A stretch of DNA of 64,000 nucleotides from Brevibacterium senegalense (GCF_000285835.1 NZ_HE978602.1:190499-254498), one strand, 5' to 3'; positions 17,269 through 26,650 are shown, numbered from the stretch's first letter. The notes: generated by a model not told the origin, from the letters alone. Numbers and translations: made by a program.

Positions 17269-19122
17269 ATGAAGACTCCCCAGGGAGGCAAGCGGTTCGT
17301 CGCGCTGAGCGCGGCGGTCACCATCGGTCTGGGTGGAGTGGCCCTCACGGTCCCCGCGATGGCCGCGAATGACGGCCCGAAGGCGCTGGGCGAGGCGGTC
17401 TCCGCCGTCGCCGCTGCAGACGAGAACATCCTCGACAAGGTCGCCGCGATCGGCTACGACGCCGAAGGTGACGTCGTCGTGCAGACCGTCAAGGGTGCGG
17501 ACGTCCAGGCCGACGACGAGATCCTCAAGCCCATCGCTCAGTTCGCGCAGGCGACCGAGGACCAGGACGAGGTCGAGGTCATCGAGATCGCGAACGGGTA
17601 CGGTCCCGTCAACGCGACGGACGTCGTGGGTGGCGCGGGCTACGCTGTCGCCCCTGACGGCGGTGCGGCGCAGGACATCCAGGGACTCTGCTCGTTCGGC
17701 TTCCCGGCAACTGGCCCCGACGGCGAAGAGGCCATCATCACGGCCGGCCACTGCGCCGAGGAGGGCGCGAACGTCTTCCTGGAGAAGCCCTCGACGTCCA
17801 ACGCCGGTACGGGCGACTACCACGAGGATGCCACGCTCGAGCTGCTGAAGAACGAGCCGATCGGCACTTTCACGGCGTCGGAGTTCGGTGAGACGATCCT
17901 CGACCCGAATGACCCGGACAACGGCAATCCGGACAACTACTCGCCGGAGGAGACGCAGGACTACGCCGTCATCACACTGAATGACGACACGATCAAGACG
18001 CACCCCGAGGTCACCGACTGGACCACGGCGGGTGAGGACGATCTGTCCGCGTCGACCACGTCGGTCGCCGGCGTCCACGATGTGGAGCAGGAGGACATCG
18101 GTCAGACGATCACTCGCTCGGGCCGCACCTCCGGTCAGCAGGAGGGCCCCATCGGTGGGGAGGAGACCGGCACGATCGGCGGTATCGTCGATGGCTACGG
18201 CCTCGTCGGCATGCCCGACAGCCCGGATCCGGATAACCCGGAGGTCGGTCTGGTGTACGGCTTCGCGGCTGAGGCACTGGGCATCCCCGGCGACTCCGGC
18301 GGAGCCGTCATGATGGGCGACCAGGCCGTGGGCGTCACCTCCCTGTCGAATTACCAGGGAGAGGGCCAGGGCGGCGACTGGATCTGGGTCGCCGAGCTGG
18401 CCAAGGGCCTCGAGACCGTTGCCGACGGCTACGAGGTGAAGACCACGGAGCCCACGGAGGAGCCCACCGAGACCGGTGAGCCCACGGAGGAGCCGACCGA
18501 GACCGGTGAGCCCACCGAGACCGGTGAGCCCACGGAGACGGCCGACCCGACGCCCACGGCGACGGAGACCGAGGATCCGGAGCTCGACCCGGCGCTGGCC
18601 GTCGATCCCCAGGAGATCGCCGCCGAGCGCTTCATCGCCGAGGACGAGGACCAGGCCATCGAGGATGACCGCGGCGTCGCCTACACGGTGACGGACGTGG
18701 AGCCGGGCTCGGAGGTCACCTTCGACACCTACGCCGCCGGTGGCGACGATGCGAACGCCGGTTCCGGCGCCGCTGCCCCGGCTGCCGACTCCGACGACGA
18801 GCCGGCGAAGTCGATCACCGTGACCGCTGACGAGAACGGCACGGCGTCCTCGCGCGTGTGGGGCCTGCCCACCGCGGACGCCTCGGCCTACATCGGTGAC
18901 TACGAGGTCGTCGCGACGACGGAGGACGAGACCCTCGAGGGTTCCTTCAGCGTCGTCGAGGGTTCGGGTGACGGCGATGGTGGCCAGGACGACGGTGACA
19001 ACGGGGACGGCGATGACCTGCCCCGCACCGGTTCGACCACCGCTCCGCTGGTCGCCGGCGCTGCCGGACTGGTCGCCCTGGGTGGCGCACTGGTCTACGT
19101 GGCACGCCGCCGCCAGGCCTGA
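17269..19122 (+). CDS. Cell-wall-anchored trypsin-like serine protease (LPXTG), copy 2
   Basis: A 617-residue paralogue of the preceding gene with the same order: signal peptide, pro-region, trypsin-like domain with His161 (TAGHC), Asp231 (QDYAVI) and Ser343 (GDSGGA), stalk, C-terminal beta domain and LPRTG anchor. The stalk is shorter and richer in glutamate (TGEPTEEPTE) than in copy 1, so the two differ mainly in the spacer holding the protease off the wall. I chose ATG 17269 because GAGGAAG precedes it and it aligns with copy 1; an ATG nine codons upstream lacks both. It has its own promoter and terminator. No sortase gene lies in the window. Confidence 0.88.
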   Translation: MKTPQGGKRFVALSAAVTIGLGGVALTVPAMAANDGPKALGEAVSAVAAADENILDKVAAIGYDAEGDVVVQTVKGADVQADDEILKPIAQFAQATEDQDEVEVIEIANGYGPVNATDVVGGAGYAVAPDGGAAQDIQGLCSFGFPATGPDGEEAIITAGHCAEEGANVFLEKPSTSNAGTGDYHEDATLELLKNEPIGTFTASEFGETILDPNDPDNGNPDNYSPEETQDYAVITLNDDTIKTHPEVTDWTTAGEDDLSASTTSVAGVHDVEQEDIGQTITRSGRTSGQQEGPIGGEETGTIGGIVDGYGLVGMPDSPDPDNPEVGLVYGFAAEALGIPGDSGGAVMMGDQAVGVTSLSNYQGEGQGGDWIWVAELAKGLETVADGYEVKTTEPTEEPTETGEPTEEPTETGEPTETGEPTETADPTPTATETEDPELDPALAVDPQEIAAERFIAEDEDQAIEDDRGVAYTVTDVEPGSEVTFDTYAAGGDDANAGSGAAAPAADSDDEPAKSITVTADENGTASSRVWGLPTADASAYIGDYEVVATTEDETLEGSFSVVEGSGDGDGGQDDGDNGDGDDLPRTGSTTAPLVAGAAGLVALGGALVYVARRRQA

Positions 19123-19180
19123 GCGCATCTGATCCGGAGGCGGACGGGCTGACCGGGCACGGACGCTGACGGAACAGAAC

Positions 19181-19216
19181 GAAGGGGGCATCCGCTGAGA
19201 AGCGGATGCCCCCTTC
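19181..19216 (+). terminator. Terminator of second protease gene
   Basis: A perfect 16-bp stem: GAAGGGGGCATCCGCT (19181-19196) and its complement (19201-19216) close a GAGA loop. The core is the same as in the terminator at 17042-17074, so promoter, gene and terminator were duplicated together. Confidence 0.85.
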
Positions 19217-19348
19217 GGCGTGTGCCGGGACGACCCCCGGCGGGTGGATGAGCCCGAGGATTCAGCGGCGATGCACGGGAACCCACCCCCGCGGCCCCAG
19301 CCTGGGCCGATAGCATGGGACGGTCCGGCCAACGACTCGGGAGACTTC

Positions 19349-19849
19349 ATGAAGCGACAGATCACCGTGGCAGCGGTTCTCGCGGCCTCCGCTCTGGCCC
19401 TGACCGGTTGCGGGGGATCGGGCGCACCCGGCGAGGATTCGACGACCTCGGCCGCTGCCGAAGAGCCCTCGTTCGACGGCCGCTGGGAGGCGGACGACCC
19501 GGAGGACGCATTCCTCCAGTTCACCGTCGTGGATGACGGCGGCGGCACCCTTTCCGGCGGCGACGGGTGCAACGGCATCGGGGGCGACTTCTTCATCGAC
19601 GGCGACACCGCCCGTGTGGAGCGCGGTCCCAGCACCCTCAAGGGCTGCCCGGGCGTCGACACGTGGCTGGGCGGCGTCAACACCGTCGTCGTGGACGGCG
19701 ACACGATGACCGTGCAGGACGAGAACGGCGAAGAACTGGGCACCCTCACCCGTGCGGATGAGGCGGAGGCGACGCAGCCGGGATCGACCGGCAGCCCGTC
19801 CGTCTCGATCGATGAGGCGACCGAGGACGCCGACGACGGCGACAGCTGA
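19349..19849 (+). CDS. Lipoprotein with META/HslJ-like domain
   Basis: A 166-residue lipoprotein. The signal peptide ends at lipobox ALTGC (Cys21). A Ser/Glu-rich linker follows, then a domain that reads like the META/HslJ fold: F-D-G-R-W, GCNGIGGDFFIDGD, KGCPGVDTWLGG and a final strand GEELGTLTR. The two cysteines (in DGCNG and KGCPG) match the pair often seen in such domains. META proteins are associated with heat-shock or drug phenotypes in other bacteria; no function can be given here. I chose ATG 19349 because GGGAG precedes it and it begins a proper signal peptide. Confidence 0.72.
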   Translation: MKRQITVAAVLAASALALTGCGGSGAPGEDSTTSAAAEEPSFDGRWEADDPEDAFLQFTVVDDGGGTLSGGDGCNGIGGDFFIDGDTARVERGPSTLKGCPGVDTWLGGVNTVVVDGDTMTVQDENGEELGTLTRADEAEATQPGSTGSPSVSIDEATEDADDGDS

Positions 19850-19865
19850 CGAAGAGCGACCGATC

Positions 19866-19895
19866 GCGGGCCGGAGGGGATCCCCTCCGGCCCGC
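19866..19895. terminator. Perfect 30-base palindrome, bidirectional terminator
   Basis: A continuous palindrome with 15-base arms (GCGGGCCGGAGGGGA and its complement) lies between the convergent lipoprotein and LysR genes. The tip must open to form a loop. It is most likely a shared terminator. Confidence 0.75.
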
Positions 19896-19924
19896 AGTCG
19901 TGTGGGACGAGGCGTGCCCGATGG

Positions 19925-20836
19925 TCATCGCTGGTCCAGGAACTCGTGCTCGATGCTCATCGACCGGATGAACTCCCGGACGGCGGGCGACGGCCGCTCG
20001 TCCCTCCGCCGGATGATGGAGATCTCACGGCGGACCGCAGGCCGCAGCGGCACGAAGGCGAGCTGCGCGAACTCCATGAGGGGTCGGACCAGACCCGGCA
20101 CCGCCGTGACGCCCAGGCCGGAGGCCACGAGGCCCGCGACCGCTCCCACGTTGTGCGCGACCATCGTCGAGGCGGGGCGCACATCGGCCGCCTCGAACGC
20201 CAGCTCGACCGGTCGGGAGATGCTCGTGTAGGGCGAGAACACGATCGTCCGCTCACCGCTGAGCTCCGACCAGTCGATCGACTCCCGTCCCGCCAGCGGA
20301 TGCCAGGGCGGCAGGGCGCAGAAGAATCCGTCCGAGCCGATTCTCCGATACTCCAGGTCTGGGACGCGCTCCGTCCCGGCCGTGATCCCGACATCCACCT
20401 GCCCCGCCCGCACCTGCTCCACCACCTGACTGGTGAATGCATCGCGCACCTCGACCTGCACCTGGGGGTGCTCGCGCAGGAAGTCACGGATGACCGAGGG
20501 GAGGAAGCTCGAGGCGATGGACGGCAGGCAGCCGATCGCGATGGACCCGTGATCGCCGCTCGCCAGCTGCTCGATCTGCGCCAGCCCCTTGTCGAAGGAG
20601 ACGAGGGTCGCGCGCATCTGCGCCAGCAGCGCGCCCCCGGCGGGACTCGGTTCCACCGACCGCGTCGTCCGGTGGAACAGGCTGACTGACAGGATCCGCT
20701 CCAGATCCGAGATCCGACGGCTCAAGGACGATTGCGAGATCCCCAGGATGCGCGCCGACTCCGTGAAACTGTGCGTCTCCATGACCGCCACTGCGGCCCG
20801 GAGATGCCCCACCGTCACCCGACTATTCATCCGCAT
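19925..20836 (-). CDS. LysR family transcriptional regulator
   Basis: A 303-residue LysR protein. Residues 8-66 hold the winged helix (HLRAAVAVMETHSFTESARILGISQSSLSRRISDLER, quoted only in outline by position), followed by the usual effector domain with GSIAIGCLPSI and GLGVTAVPGLV. It diverges from the CitMHS transporter gene, with 90 bases between, which suggests it controls that operon and responds to its substrate. The start is ATG 20836 or ATG 20830; neither has a good Shine-Dalgarno. The frame is open far upstream through the transporter antisense, which I discount. Confidence 0.88.
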   Translation of the reverse strand: MRMNSRVTVGHLRAAVAVMETHSFTESARILGISQSSLSRRISDLERILSVSLFHRTTRSVEPSPAGGALLAQMRATLVSFDKGLAQIEQLASGDHGSIAIGCLPSIASSFLPSVIRDFLREHPQVQVEVRDAFTSQVVEQVRAGQVDVGITAGTERVPDLEYRRIGSDGFFCALPPWHPLAGRESIDWSELSGERTIVFSPYTSISRPVELAFEAADVRPASTMVAHNVGAVAGLVASGLGVTAVPGLVRPLMEFAQLAFVPLRPAVRREISIIRRRDERPSPAVREFIRSMSIEHEFLDQR

Positions 20837-20926
20837 GGTGCATGACACTATCCGAAACTGTCTATTGTGCACATAAGTGGGTGTGGAGAGGATGGAAGCG
20901 ATCGCACATGTTTCAAAGGAGCGACA

Positions 20927-22312
20927 GTGCTTGCAGCCATAGGTTTTCTCATCATCGCGGTGATCCTCGTTCTTCTTCTCACTCAGAGAGTGAACGCGAT
21001 CGTCGCGCTCGCAGGCGTCCCTTTCGTGGGCGCACTCATCGCGGGGTTCTCGCTGGCGGACGTGTCCGAATTCGCCATGACGGGCATCAGCGGCGTCGTG
21101 GGCGTCATCGCGATGTTCGTCTTCGCCATCATCTACTTCGGCATCGTGAGCGATGCCGGGATGTTCGACCCGATCGTGAACCGGATCGTGCGCTTCGCCG
21201 GTGACAAGCCGGCGACGATCACCGTCGCGACGACTCTGCTGGCGATCGTCTCGCATCTGGACGGGGCGGGGGCGTCGACGTTCCTCATCACCATCCCGGC
21301 GATGCTCCCCCTCTATGAGCGCATGGGCATGAGCAGGCTGGTCCTCGCCACCTGCGTCGCGCTGGGCGCCGGAGTCATGAACATCCTCCCGTGGGGCGGG
21401 CCGACGCTCAGGGCCGCGGCCACTGCCGAGGTGCCAGCCAACGAGCTGTGGGTGCCGCTGATCCCCGCACAGATCGTGGGGCTGATCGCCGCGCTGGGCA
21501 TCGCGTTCCTCCTGGGCGTGCGGGAGAAGAAGCGCCTCGCCCGGCTCGATGCCGGTGACGAGCGCGCGCTGGTCCCGGAGTCCACGGCGCGGATCGGTGA
21601 GTCTGGGATGGTCATCGTCCAGGATGCAGGAGGCGCCGCGTCGCCGGACGCCGCCGCGAGCGAGGCGGAGGTCGCAACGCTGCGCCGCCCCCGACTGCTC
21701 TTCGTGAACCTCGCCGTGACGCTCCTGGTCGTCGTCTTCCTCGTGATGGGGTGGGTGGACCCGGCCGTCTGCTTCATCATCGGCGCGATCATCGTCCTCG
21801 TCGTCAACTATCCGGACATGAAGCAGCAGGGGGAGAGGATCAACGCTCATGCACCGGGCGCCGTGCTCATGGCGAGCACGCTCATCGCTGCGGGGATCCT
21901 CCTGGGCGTCCTGAGCGAGTCCGGGATGGTCGAGGCGATGGCGCAGGGCGGAGCGAACCTCCTGCCGGAGTCCCTGGCTCCCGGCCTCCCGCTCCTCGCG
22001 GGCCTCCTGGGAGTGCCGCTCAGCCTCCTCTTCGGCCCGGATGCCTACTACTTCGGCGTCATGCCCGTGCTCATGGCCGTGGGCGAGGGGTTCGGGGTCG
22101 ACGGGATCCACATCGCCCAGGCGTCTATCCTCGGACAGGAGACCGTGGGCTTCCCGATCAGCCCGATGACCGGATCGTTCTTCCTGCTGGTCGGCCTGGC
22201 CAAGGTGGACATCGGTCGCCACATCCGCCATTCGTTCCTCTGGATGTGGCTCCTCAGCATCATCATGCTGCTGGTCGCCGTCGTGACGGGAGTGATCCCG
22301 GGATGGGTGTGA
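20927..22312 (+). CDS. CitMHS-type carboxylate transporter
   Basis: A 461-residue membrane protein with about 11-12 hydrophobic segments. SHLDGAGASTFLITIPAMLPLYERMGMSR and NILPWGGPTLRAA (positions about 105-165) are characteristic of the CitMHS citrate-metal:proton family. The start is GTG 20927, preceded by AAAGGAG at five bases; an earlier ATG lacks a site. The next gene, AtuA-like, begins three bases after the stop, so the two are an operon. The substrate is probably a di- or tricarboxylate or a related hydroxy acid. The divergent LysR gene is the likely regulator. Confidence 0.85.
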   Translation: MLAAIGFLIIAVILVLLLTQRVNAIVALAGVPFVGALIAGFSLADVSEFAMTGISGVVGVIAMFVFAIIYFGIVSDAGMFDPIVNRIVRFAGDKPATITVATTLLAIVSHLDGAGASTFLITIPAMLPLYERMGMSRLVLATCVALGAGVMNILPWGGPTLRAAATAEVPANELWVPLIPAQIVGLIAALGIAFLLGVREKKRLARLDAGDERALVPESTARIGESGMVIVQDAGGAASPDAAASEAEVATLRRPRLLFVNLAVTLLVVVFLVMGWVDPAVCFIIGAIIVLVVNYPDMKQQGERINAHAPGAVLMASTLIAAGILLGVLSESGMVEAMAQGGANLLPESLAPGLPLLAGLLGVPLSLLFGPDAYYFGVMPVLMAVGEGFGVDGIHIAQASILGQETVGFPISPMTGSFFLLVGLAKVDIGRHIRHSFLWMWLLSIIMLLVAVVTGVIPGWV

Positions 22313-22314
22313 GT

Positions 22315-23676
22315 ATGGAACAGATCCGGCTGGGCGCCGGTGCGGGCTTCGCGGGTGATCGGATCGATCCCGCGGTCGAGCTCGCGCAGCACGGAGAACT
22401 CGACTACCTGATCTTCGAGTGTCTGGGCGAGAGGACTGTCGCGGCCGGACAGGTGCGGCGGCGAACGGATCCCGGGGCTGGATACGATCCCCTGCTCCTC
22501 GCCCGCATCGACGCCGTGATCGAGCACACGCTCGCCGCCGGCACGACGATCGTGACGAACGGAGGGAGCGCGAACCCGTTGGCGGCCGCGAACGCCGTCG
22601 CCGCGCTCCTGGGGGAGAAGCGCCTGGGCCGGACCGTGCGGATCGCCGCCGTCACCGGGGACGATGTGGAGGCGGCCATCCGTGAGGTCGACCCCCTCGT
22701 GTGGGAGACCGACGCGCCGGTCTCCGCGCACCCGGACGAGCTGCTCTCCGCGAACGCGTACATCGGCGCCGATGCCCTGGTCGATGCACTGAAGCAGGAC
22801 GTCGACATCGTCATCGCGGGACGGGCATCCGACCCCTCGCTGTACCTCGCTCCGATGATCCACGAGTTCGGCTGGGGCCCATGCGACCACGCACTGCTGG
22901 GCGCCGGCACGTGCGTGGGCCACCTGCTCGAGTGCGCCGGTCAGCTGACCGGCGGGTACTTCGCGGACCCCGGACCCAAGGACGTGCCCGGACTGGCGCG
23001 CCTGGGCTTCCCCTTCGCGGACGTGTCCGCGGACGGCACCGCGGTCATGGGCAAGTTGGAGCGTTCCGGGGGGCTCCTCACGGTGCAGACGTGCCGCGAA
23101 CAGCTCCTCTACGAGGTGCACGAACCGCACGCCTATCTCACCCCGGACATCACCGCGGACTTCTCCCGCGTCTCCTTCACACAGACGGGACCGGACCGGG
23201 TCGCGGTGACCGGGGCCTCGGGCCGGGAGCGGCCGGACCAGCTCAAGGTGAGCCTGGGATTCCGGGGCGGCTGGACGGGGGAGGGACAGATCTCCTACGC
23301 GGGGCCTCGGGCGGAGGAGCGGGCCCGGCTGGCAGGCGACGTCGTCGTCGAACGGCTGGCCCACGTGCACGGGGTGCCGGAGGACCGGCTGACGGTCGAG
23401 CTGATCGGCACCGGCTCCGCGTTCCGCGGCGCCCCCGGCAGTCGGGGCAGCGACGTGGGTCCACTCCCGGAGGTGCGGCTGCGCGTGTCCGGCGTGCTGG
23501 ACGACCGGGCGCAGGCGGACGCCGTGCGCTGGGAGGTGGAGAGTCTCTACACGAACGGGCCCGCCGGCGGCGGGGGAGCCCGCGGCTCCGTGACGGAGGT
23601 CGTCGCGATCCGCGCAGCCTCGCTGCCGCGGGAGGCCGTGACGACCACCGTGCACATCCAGGAGGTGCGGGGATGA
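22315..23676 (+). CDS. AtuA family protein (DUF1446), core domain
   Basis: A 453-residue protein of the acyclic-terpene-utilisation AtuA family. It shows RLGAGAGFAGDRIDPA at the start, DYLIFECLGERTV, VTNGGSANP, DIVIAGRASDPSL and LLECAGQLTGGYFADPG. In Pseudomonas AtuA the core is fused to a C-terminal ferredoxin-fold domain; here that domain is a separate gene, overlapping by ATGA. The biochemical role of the family is unknown. Linkage to a CitMHS transporter and LysR points to carboxylic acid catabolism rather than terpenes. GTG 22309 is an alternative start overlapping the transporter stop. Confidence 0.85.
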   Translation: MEQIRLGAGAGFAGDRIDPAVELAQHGELDYLIFECLGERTVAAGQVRRRTDPGAGYDPLLLARIDAVIEHTLAAGTTIVTNGGSANPLAAANAVAALLGEKRLGRTVRIAAVTGDDVEAAIREVDPLVWETDAPVSAHPDELLSANAYIGADALVDALKQDVDIVIAGRASDPSLYLAPMIHEFGWGPCDHALLGAGTCVGHLLECAGQLTGGYFADPGPKDVPGLARLGFPFADVSADGTAVMGKLERSGGLLTVQTCREQLLYEVHEPHAYLTPDITADFSRVSFTQTGPDRVAVTGASGRERPDQLKVSLGFRGGWTGEGQISYAGPRAEERARLAGDVVVERLAHVHGVPEDRLTVELIGTGSAFRGAPGSRGSDVGPLPEVRLRVSGVLDDRAQADAVRWEVESLYTNGPAGGGGARGSVTEVVAIRAASLPREAVTTTVHIQEVRG

Positions 23677-23990
23677 TCCTCGACGCGATCGCGGACGTGC
23701 GGACCGGCGACAAGGGCGACGACCTCATCATCGCCGTGCTGCCCCGGGACGATGCGGACGGCCAGACAGGTCACGCGTACGACCAGGTGGTCCGGGCGGT
23801 GACGGAGGAGCGGGTCGCGCAGCACTACGGACTGCCCGTGGCGACCGTCCACCGGACGCTCATGCCCACCGTGTCCGCGATGGTCTTCCACCTGCGCGGA
23901 GTGCTGGGCGGGGGAGTGACCGGCAGCAGCTACCTGGACGGCCACGGCAAGACGATGGGCTACCACCTGCTGACGCTGCCGGTGGAGTGA
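23673..23990 (+). CDS. AtuA-like ferredoxin-fold domain protein
   Basis: A 105-residue protein corresponding to the C-terminal domain of larger AtuA proteins: LDAIADVRTGDKGDDLIIAV, then KHYG-like AQHYG, and SAMVFHLRGVLGGGVT followed by SYLDGHGKTMGYHLL. The start ATG overlaps the TGA of the AtuA core gene (ATGA), which indicates coupled translation and probably a complex of the two proteins. No activity is assigned to this domain. It is the last gene of the transporter-AtuA operon. Confidence 0.82.
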   Translation: MILDAIADVRTGDKGDDLIIAVLPRDDADGQTGHAYDQVVRAVTEERVAQHYGLPVATVHRTLMPTVSAMVFHLRGVLGGGVTGSSYLDGHGKTMGYHLLTLPVE

Positions 23991-23995
23991 CGGCA

Positions 23996-24029
23996 GAGCG
24001 GGCGTCGGATCGGGATCCGACGCCCGCTC
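23996..24029. terminator. Bidirectional terminator hairpin
   Basis: GAGCGGGCGTCGGATC (23996-24011) and its exact complement (24014-24029) form a 16-bp stem around GG; the tip will open into a larger loop. It separates the convergent AtuA operon and CoA ligase gene. Confidence 0.78.
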
Positions 24030-24044
24030 ATTCCCGCATTTGAC

Positions 24045-25700
24045 CTACTCCCGCAGCATGCGCCGCAGGATCTTGCCGGTCGCGGTCTTGGGCATCTCAT
24101 CCAGGACACCGATCGACCGCGGCACCTTGTACGCGGACAGCTGCTCGCGGCAGTGTGCGGTCAGCTCCTCGACGGTGGCGCTCTGCCCCGCCTTGAGCGT
24201 CACGTACGCCGCGACGGTCTCGCCGCGGTAGTCGTCCGCGACGCCCACGACCGCGGCCTCGGACACGGCGGGGTGGTCGTAGAGCACCCCTTCGACCTCA
24301 CGGGGCCACACCTTGTAGCCGGCCGCGTTGATCATGTCCTTCTTGCGATCGACCAGGTAGATCCACCCGTCGGCGTCACGGAAGGCGACATCGCCGGTGT
24401 GGAAGAACCCGCCATCGGTGATCTCCGCCGCCGTCGCCTCCGGGTTCTCCCAGTAGCCCGGCGTGATCTGCGGGCCGCGCGCCCAGATCTCCCCGTACTC
24501 GCCGTCGGGCAGGTCCTGCCCGGACTCGCCGACGATCCGCACCTGGGTGTCGTAGACCGCCTTCCCCACGGACAGGGAGCCGGACTCCGGATCGACCGGC
24601 GCCCGCTCGCCCCGCAGCACGACCGTGAGCGGCGACGCGGACTCGCTGAGGCCGTACGCCCCGTGGATGTACGTCCCGTACACCTGCTCCAGCCGGTCCG
24701 ACAGCGACGGTGCGACCGGCGCCCCGCCCGTGTACACGGTCTGCAGGCTGTCCAGATCGCCGTCGCGCAGCTGTGAGGAGTCCGCGACCGCCATGAGTGC
24801 GGTGATCGCGCCGATCGTGAAGACCGGACGCCACCGCCGGATCGACTCGAGCACTGCGACGGGGTGGAACCGATGGCTCAGCACCAGCGGGTGCCCGCCC
24901 CGGATCGCGTACGACAGATGGCCCACCGATCCGGTGATGTGGAACAGCGGCGCGATCGCCAGGATCGGCTGTCCCGCCTCCAGCCCGCCCATCTGCACGT
25001 ACGTCTCCGCGTTGAACGCGAGGTTCCCGTGCGTGTTGATCGCTCCCTTGGGGCTGCCCGTCGTCCCAGAGGTGTAGGTCAGCAGCGCCGGGTCGTCGGG
25101 TCCCAGCTGGGGCCGGGACACCGCTCCCGAGGCCCCGGCCGGCTGACCGCCCCCGTCGCCGGCCAGCTCCTCGAGGGAGGCCAGCCGCACCCCTGCGGGG
25201 GCGGCGGTCGCGGTGGAGACATCGGCCTCGACCGCCTCCTCCCGGATCCCGTCGCCCTCGGTGACCCACCGACGGAACCGGCCGATCACGGTCAGACGGA
25301 CGGAGGTGTCCGCGACGACCTCGGCGGCGACGTCGTCCCACAGCGTGGGGAGAGTCACGAGCGCGACGGCACCGGAGTCCTGCAGGTGGTAGCGCAGCTC
25401 GCGGGCCGTGTTCATGGGGTTGATGGGCACGCCCACCGCCCCCAGCTTCCACGCCGCGACGACGCCCACCGCGAAGAGCGGGTCGTTCTGCGTGTAGAGC
25501 GCGACCCGGTCGCCCGGGCTCACCCCGTCCCCGGCGAGCGCGGCCGCGAGCGCCCGCGCCTGCCGATCGACCTCGCCGAAGGTGAGAGTCTCCGCGAACG
25601 CGTGGAGGAAGGGCTGCTCCGCTGACTCCCGGACCCGGTGCTCCCACGCGTCCAGCATCGTGGGGTGGGCGGGCGCGAGGGATTCGGAGAACGGCTTCAT
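24045..25700 (-). CDS. AMP-dependent acyl-CoA synthetase, coupled to cyclase-family gene
   Basis: A 551-residue ligase with TSGTTGSPKGA (about 208-218), YGLSES, HTGDVAFRDADGW, the hinge DRKKDMINAAGYKVWP and the catalytic lysine in TATGKILRRM near 543. All the motifs needed for adenylation and thioesterification are present. ATG 25700 overlaps the stop of the cyclase-family gene (ATGA), so the hydrolase product is the likely substrate. The terminator at 23996-24029 follows. The pair diverges from a TetR gene and an ACAD11-like dehydrogenase. Confidence 0.88.
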   Translation of the reverse strand: MKPFSESLAPAHPTMLDAWEHRVRESAEQPFLHAFAETLTFGEVDRQARALAAALAGDGVSPGDRVALYTQNDPLFAVGVVAAWKLGAVGVPINPMNTARELRYHLQDSGAVALVTLPTLWDDVAAEVVADTSVRLTVIGRFRRWVTEGDGIREEAVEADVSTATAAPAGVRLASLEELAGDGGGQPAGASGAVSRPQLGPDDPALLTYTSGTTGSPKGAINTHGNLAFNAETYVQMGGLEAGQPILAIAPLFHITGSVGHLSYAIRGGHPLVLSHRFHPVAVLESIRRWRPVFTIGAITALMAVADSSQLRDGDLDSLQTVYTGGAPVAPSLSDRLEQVYGTYIHGAYGLSESASPLTVVLRGERAPVDPESGSLSVGKAVYDTQVRIVGESGQDLPDGEYGEIWARGPQITPGYWENPEATAAEITDGGFFHTGDVAFRDADGWIYLVDRKKDMINAAGYKVWPREVEGVLYDHPAVSEAAVVGVADDYRGETVAAYVTLKAGQSATVEELTAHCREQLSAYKVPRSIGVLDEMPKTATGKILRRMLRE

Positions 25701-26650
25701 CGGATCGCCAGGGGGTTGACCGGCGAGCCCGTCGCACGGTGGATCTTGAGGGGAGCGGCGGCGTAGAGGAAGTCCCAGCGGCCGTCCTCCGCGCACGCGG
25801 CGGCGAGACTCTCCAGGTCGCAGATCTCCGTGAGCGCGATGCCCAGATTGCGCATGAGCGCGTTGTGGAGGGTGAGCGCGACACCGGTGTCCGGGTCCGT
25901 CGTCACCTCGTTCGCGATCGTGTCCGTCACGAGGTTGGGGATCTCCATGTCGTGGAACCACTGGACGAGCTCCGGGCTGTACTGGAGGCCCGGCTCGCAG
26001 AAGTCCTCGTAGAACTTGTCGCCCTGCTCGAAGAACAGCTGCAGGTGGTTCGTGCGGATGAGGAGGATGTCGTGCTTCTCGATCGTGACGCCCTGCGCCT
26101 CCGCCGCCTCCTGGAGGTCGTTGTGGTCGAAGGTGCGCTTGGCCTCGATCGCCTCGACGCCCAGGTGGCGGGCCATGTCGACGAGGACGCCCCGGCCCAC
26201 GACGCCGCGCTGGGCGATCGGCTCGACGCTCGCCTTGTCCAGGCCGCCCACGGTCGTGCGCGCGTCGTATCCGTTCCAGATCTGACCGCCGTACCAGACG
26301 TGGCCCAGCGCGTCGTACTGCGTGGAACCCTGGAGGAAGGCGACCAGCTTGTCGTCCGCGTAGTGGAGTCCGCCCGGGAATTGGGGCGCGTCGTCGCTGT
26401 CCCATGCGGACTCGTCGATGACCATCTCGCGCTCCGCGGGGAGGCGGGACGGCCACACCGGGTCACCCTTGGGATCGCCGATGAGTCTCTGGAGGGTGTG
26501 CACCTCACCCGTCCTGATGCTGCGGACACCGCGCAGCACCTCGTCGGAGGTGAGGAAGTTGAGCGAACCGACCTCGTCGTCGTCGCCCCAGCGGCCCCAG
26601 TTGGAGGGGGCATTCGCCAGGAGGTCTGTGAGCTGCGGTGCATCTGCCAT
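25697..26650 (-). CDS. Cyclase family protein (putative metal-dependent hydrolase)
   Basis: A 317-residue member of the cyclase/kynurenine-formamidase-like superfamily, whose members use a divalent metal to hydrolyse amide, lactone or lactam bonds. STQYDALGHVWYGG near residues 107-120 contains the D-x-x-x-H metal-ligand pattern, in place of the usual H-x-G-T-H-x-D. DNDLQ-like FDHNDLQEA, LLIRTNH and GVALTLHNALMRNLG match later conserved blocks. It lies first in a two-gene unit with a CoA ligase, so it probably opens or releases an acid that the ligase activates. The substrate is unknown. Confidence 0.82.
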   Translation of the reverse strand: MADAPQLTDLLANAPSNWGRWGDDDEVGSLNFLTSDEVLRGVRSIRTGEVHTLQRLIGDPKGDPVWPSRLPAEREMVIDESAWDSDDAPQFPGGLHYADDKLVAFLQGSTQYDALGHVWYGGQIWNGYDARTTVGGLDKASVEPIAQRGVVGRGVLVDMARHLGVEAIEAKRTFDHNDLQEAAEAQGVTIEKHDILLIRTNHLQLFFEQGDKFYEDFCEPGLQYSPELVQWFHDMEIPNLVTDTIANEVTTDPDTGVALTLHNALMRNLGIALTEICDLESLAAACAEDGRWDFLYAAAPLKIHRATGSPVNPLAIR

